Below are positions 13,718 to 15,244 of a DNA stretch of 15,244 nt, one piece after another; within the stretch, counting starts at the first letter, position 1; every line of letters begins with the position of its first letter. Under the pieces are notes generated by a model that saw only the letters and a program-made list of their open reading frames with translations, made no database searches and was not told the DNA's origin. The DNA is from Planctomycetales bacterium (lineage in GTDB: Bacteria > Planctomycetota > Planctomycetia > Pirellulales > Thermoguttaceae), in the NCBI GenBank assembly GCA_007119795.1, contig SKOZ01000007.1, positions 1-15,244 on the forward strand, in the 5' to 3' direction. The position numbers and the translations under genes are program-made.

Positions 13718-15244
13718 TCAGTCCTGGCGCGGCTTCGGGGTGCGGGCGGGAGCACGACGGCTCGTTTTCTTGGCACCTTTGCGGCGGCGGCCACGGTGCT
13801 CGCGGGTGGCGTGGTCGATCTCCGCCTCGGCGAGCCGCTTGCCCACCTGGCCGCGCATCTGCTCGATGCGGTCGCGGAGTGCCGCGGCCCGCTCGAACTC
13901 CAGTGCCTCAGCAGCGGCGTACATCTCCGCTTCGAGCTCGGCGAGGTATTCCTCGGTGATGTACTGGGCCTCGTCGTCACGGCCGACGGCGGCGTTGGCC
14001 CGAGCGTGAGCGGCGGCCTCGGACTCGATGCCCGCACGGATCGCCTTGCGGATCGTCTCCGGGGTGATGCCGTGCGCGCGGTTGTACTCCTCCTGCATGG
14101 CGCGGCGGCGGCGGGTCTCCTCGATGGCCCGCTGCATGGAATCGGTCACCTTGTCGGCATAGAGCATCACCTTGGCGTTGACGTTCCGCGCCGAGCGGCC
14201 GATCGTCTGCATCAGCGACGTTTCATTGCGGAGGAAGCCCTCCTTGTCGGCGTCGAGGATGGCCACCAGGGAGACCTCGGGCAGGTCGAGGCCCTCGCGG
14301 AGGAGGTTGACCCCTACGAGGACGTCGAAGCTCCCCTGGCGGAGGTCGCGGAGCAACTCGACCCGCTCGAAGGCGTCCAGGTCGCTGTGCAGCCACTTGC
14401 AGCGTACCTGCTGCTTGGAGAGGTAGGCCGCCAGGTCCTCGGCAAGACGCTTGGTGAGGGTCGTCACCAGGACCCGGTCACCCTTCGCCGACCTCTGGCG
14501 AATCTGTTCCAGGAGGTGGGGGATCTGGCTGGCTGCGGGGGCCACCTCGATCTCCGGATCGAGCAGCCCCGTGGGGCGGATGACCTGCTCGACCATCTCC
14601 CCGCCGGTCTTCTCCAACTCGTAGGGGCCGGGGGTAGCGGAGACGAAGATCACCTGGCCGATCTTCGCTTCCCACTCCTCGAACCGCAGGGGGCGGTTGT
14701 CCAGCGCGCTGGGGAGCCGGAAACCGTGCTCGACGAGCGTCATCTTGCGGTTGCGGTCGCCGGCGTACATGGCGCGGACCTGCGGCACCGTGACGTGCGA
14801 CTCGTCGACGAAGAGTAGGAAGTCGTCGGGGAAGAAGCTGAAGAGGGTGTCGGGCGGCGAACCCGGCTTGCGACCGCTGAGGGGCCGGCTGTAGTTCTCG
14901 ATCCCCGGGCAGTAGCCGACCTCCTGGAGCATCTCGAGGTCGAACCGGGTGCGGGCCGAGAGCCGCTGGGCCTCGAGGAGCTTCCCCTGCTCGCGGAACT
15001 CCTCGAGCCGCTTCTCCAACTCGTCCTTGATCTCCGCCACGGCCGAGGCGATCCGCTCCTCGGGGAGGACGAAGTGCTTGGCCGGGTAGATGAAGAGCCG
15101 CTCCTCGCGGGAGAGGACCTCGCCGCTGGTGGGATGGATGAGCGAGAGCTGCTCCACTTCGTCGCCCCAGAGCTCGATTCGCAGGGCGTATTCCTCGTAG
15201 GAGGGCCAGACCTCCACGCAGTCGCCGCGGACGCGGAACTTGCC
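13718..15244 (-). CDS. uvrB: UvrABC system protein B, C-terminal part (5' end outside the window)
   Basis: The frame enters at the right edge (GKFRVRGD, a UvrB signature) and ends with TGA at 13718-13720, giving 508 residues. Compared with E. coli UvrB (673 residues), roughly the first 190 are missing, including Walker A and most of the lesion-probing beta-hairpin region. Present are the Walker B motif DESH (codons at 14795-14806), [62 protein letters not shown], the motif VI segment QTIGRSARN and [12 protein letters not shown]-terminal UVR domain ([17 protein letters not shown]) should contact UvrC. UvrB, loaded by UvrA, verifies damage and then recruits UvrC for incision. A basic tail of about 35 residues follows the UVR domain. 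A GTG at 15215-15217 is internal, not the start. The hairpin at 13653-13690 follows. Confidence 0.97.
   Translation of the reverse strand, partial: GKFRVRGDCVEVWPSYEEYALRIELWGDEVEQLSLIHPTSGEVLSREERLFIYPAKHFVLPEERIASAVAEIKDELEKRLEEFREQGKLLEAQRLSARTRFDLEMLQEVGYCPGIENYSRPLSGRKPGSPPDTLFSFFPDDFLLFVDESHVTVPQVRAMYAGDRNRKMTLVEHGFRLPSALDNRPLRFEEWEAKIGQVIFVSATPGPYELEKTGGEMVEQVIRPTGLLDPEIEVAPAASQIPHLLEQIRQRSAKGDRVLVTTLTKRLAEDLAAYLSKQQVRCKWLHSDLDAFERVELLRDLRQGSFDVLVGVNLLREGLDLPEVSLVAILDADKEGFLRNETSLMQTIGRSARNVNAKVMLYADKVTDSMQRAIEETRRRRAMQEEYNRAHGITPETIRKAIRAGIESEAAAHARANAAVGRDDEAQYITEEYLAELEAEMYAAAEALEFERAAALRDRIEQMRGQVGKRLAEAEIDHATREHRGRRRKGAKKTSRRAPARTPKPRQD

Noticed and set aside
13697..14818. A 373-codon + strand frame antisense to uvrB
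   Set aside because: It is a mirror of UvrB codons with no known domain. UvrB motifs on the - strand are unambiguous.

Overview
The window is GC-rich bacterial DNA that looks like a planctomycete, most likely from the Pirellulales or a relative. This rests on gene content recognised by eye: a ceramidase-fold protein of a type common in planctomycetes, a Tat-exported Gfo/Idh/MocA oxidoreductase, a Sulfotransfer_3-type sulfotransferase with a hydrophobic N-terminal segment, a secreted HEAT-repeat protein and a planctomycete-style outer-membrane barrel protein. No rRNA, tRNA, CRISPR array, transposase or integrase was seen.

Layout. Positions 1-4279 hold three closely spaced + strand genes that probably form an operon: the C-terminal part of a neutral/alkaline ceramidase-like protein (open at the left edge), a Tat-signal Gfo/Idh/MocA oxidoreductase (GTG start at 818), and a secreted HEAT-repeat protein (ATG 2219). 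This block meets, tail to tail, a long run of - strand genes. The junction carries a 13-bp inverted repeat (4323-4357) that can act as a terminator. Reading the - strand from right to left: uvrB (open at the right edge), an outer-membrane beta-barrel-like protein, mfd, a parvulin-type peptidyl-prolyl isomerase, a sulfotransferase, and a membrane-anchored TPR-like solenoid protein.

How the genes may work together. UvrB and Mfd belong to nucleotide excision repair: Mfd removes stalled RNA polymerase and recruits UvrA, and UvrB verifies the lesion. They are separated by one envelope-protein gene, and each unit seems to have its own signals. A 14-bp hairpin with a T-run follows uvrB. The barrel gene has a near-consensus promoter (TTGACA-17-GATAAT). 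mfd has a TATAAT box so close to its ATG that the mRNA is probably leaderless. A further TATAAT box lies just after the mfd stop, in front of the isomerase gene. The isomerase (SurA-like) and the barrel protein are plausibly linked through outer-membrane protein folding, but that is inference.

I found no clear candidate for a wholly new multi-gene system. The items most worth a second look are the leaderless mfd arrangement, the regular two-length solenoid repeats of the TPR-like protein with a 12-bp inverted repeat at each end of its gene, and the uvrB/barrel/mfd/isomerase neighbourhood.
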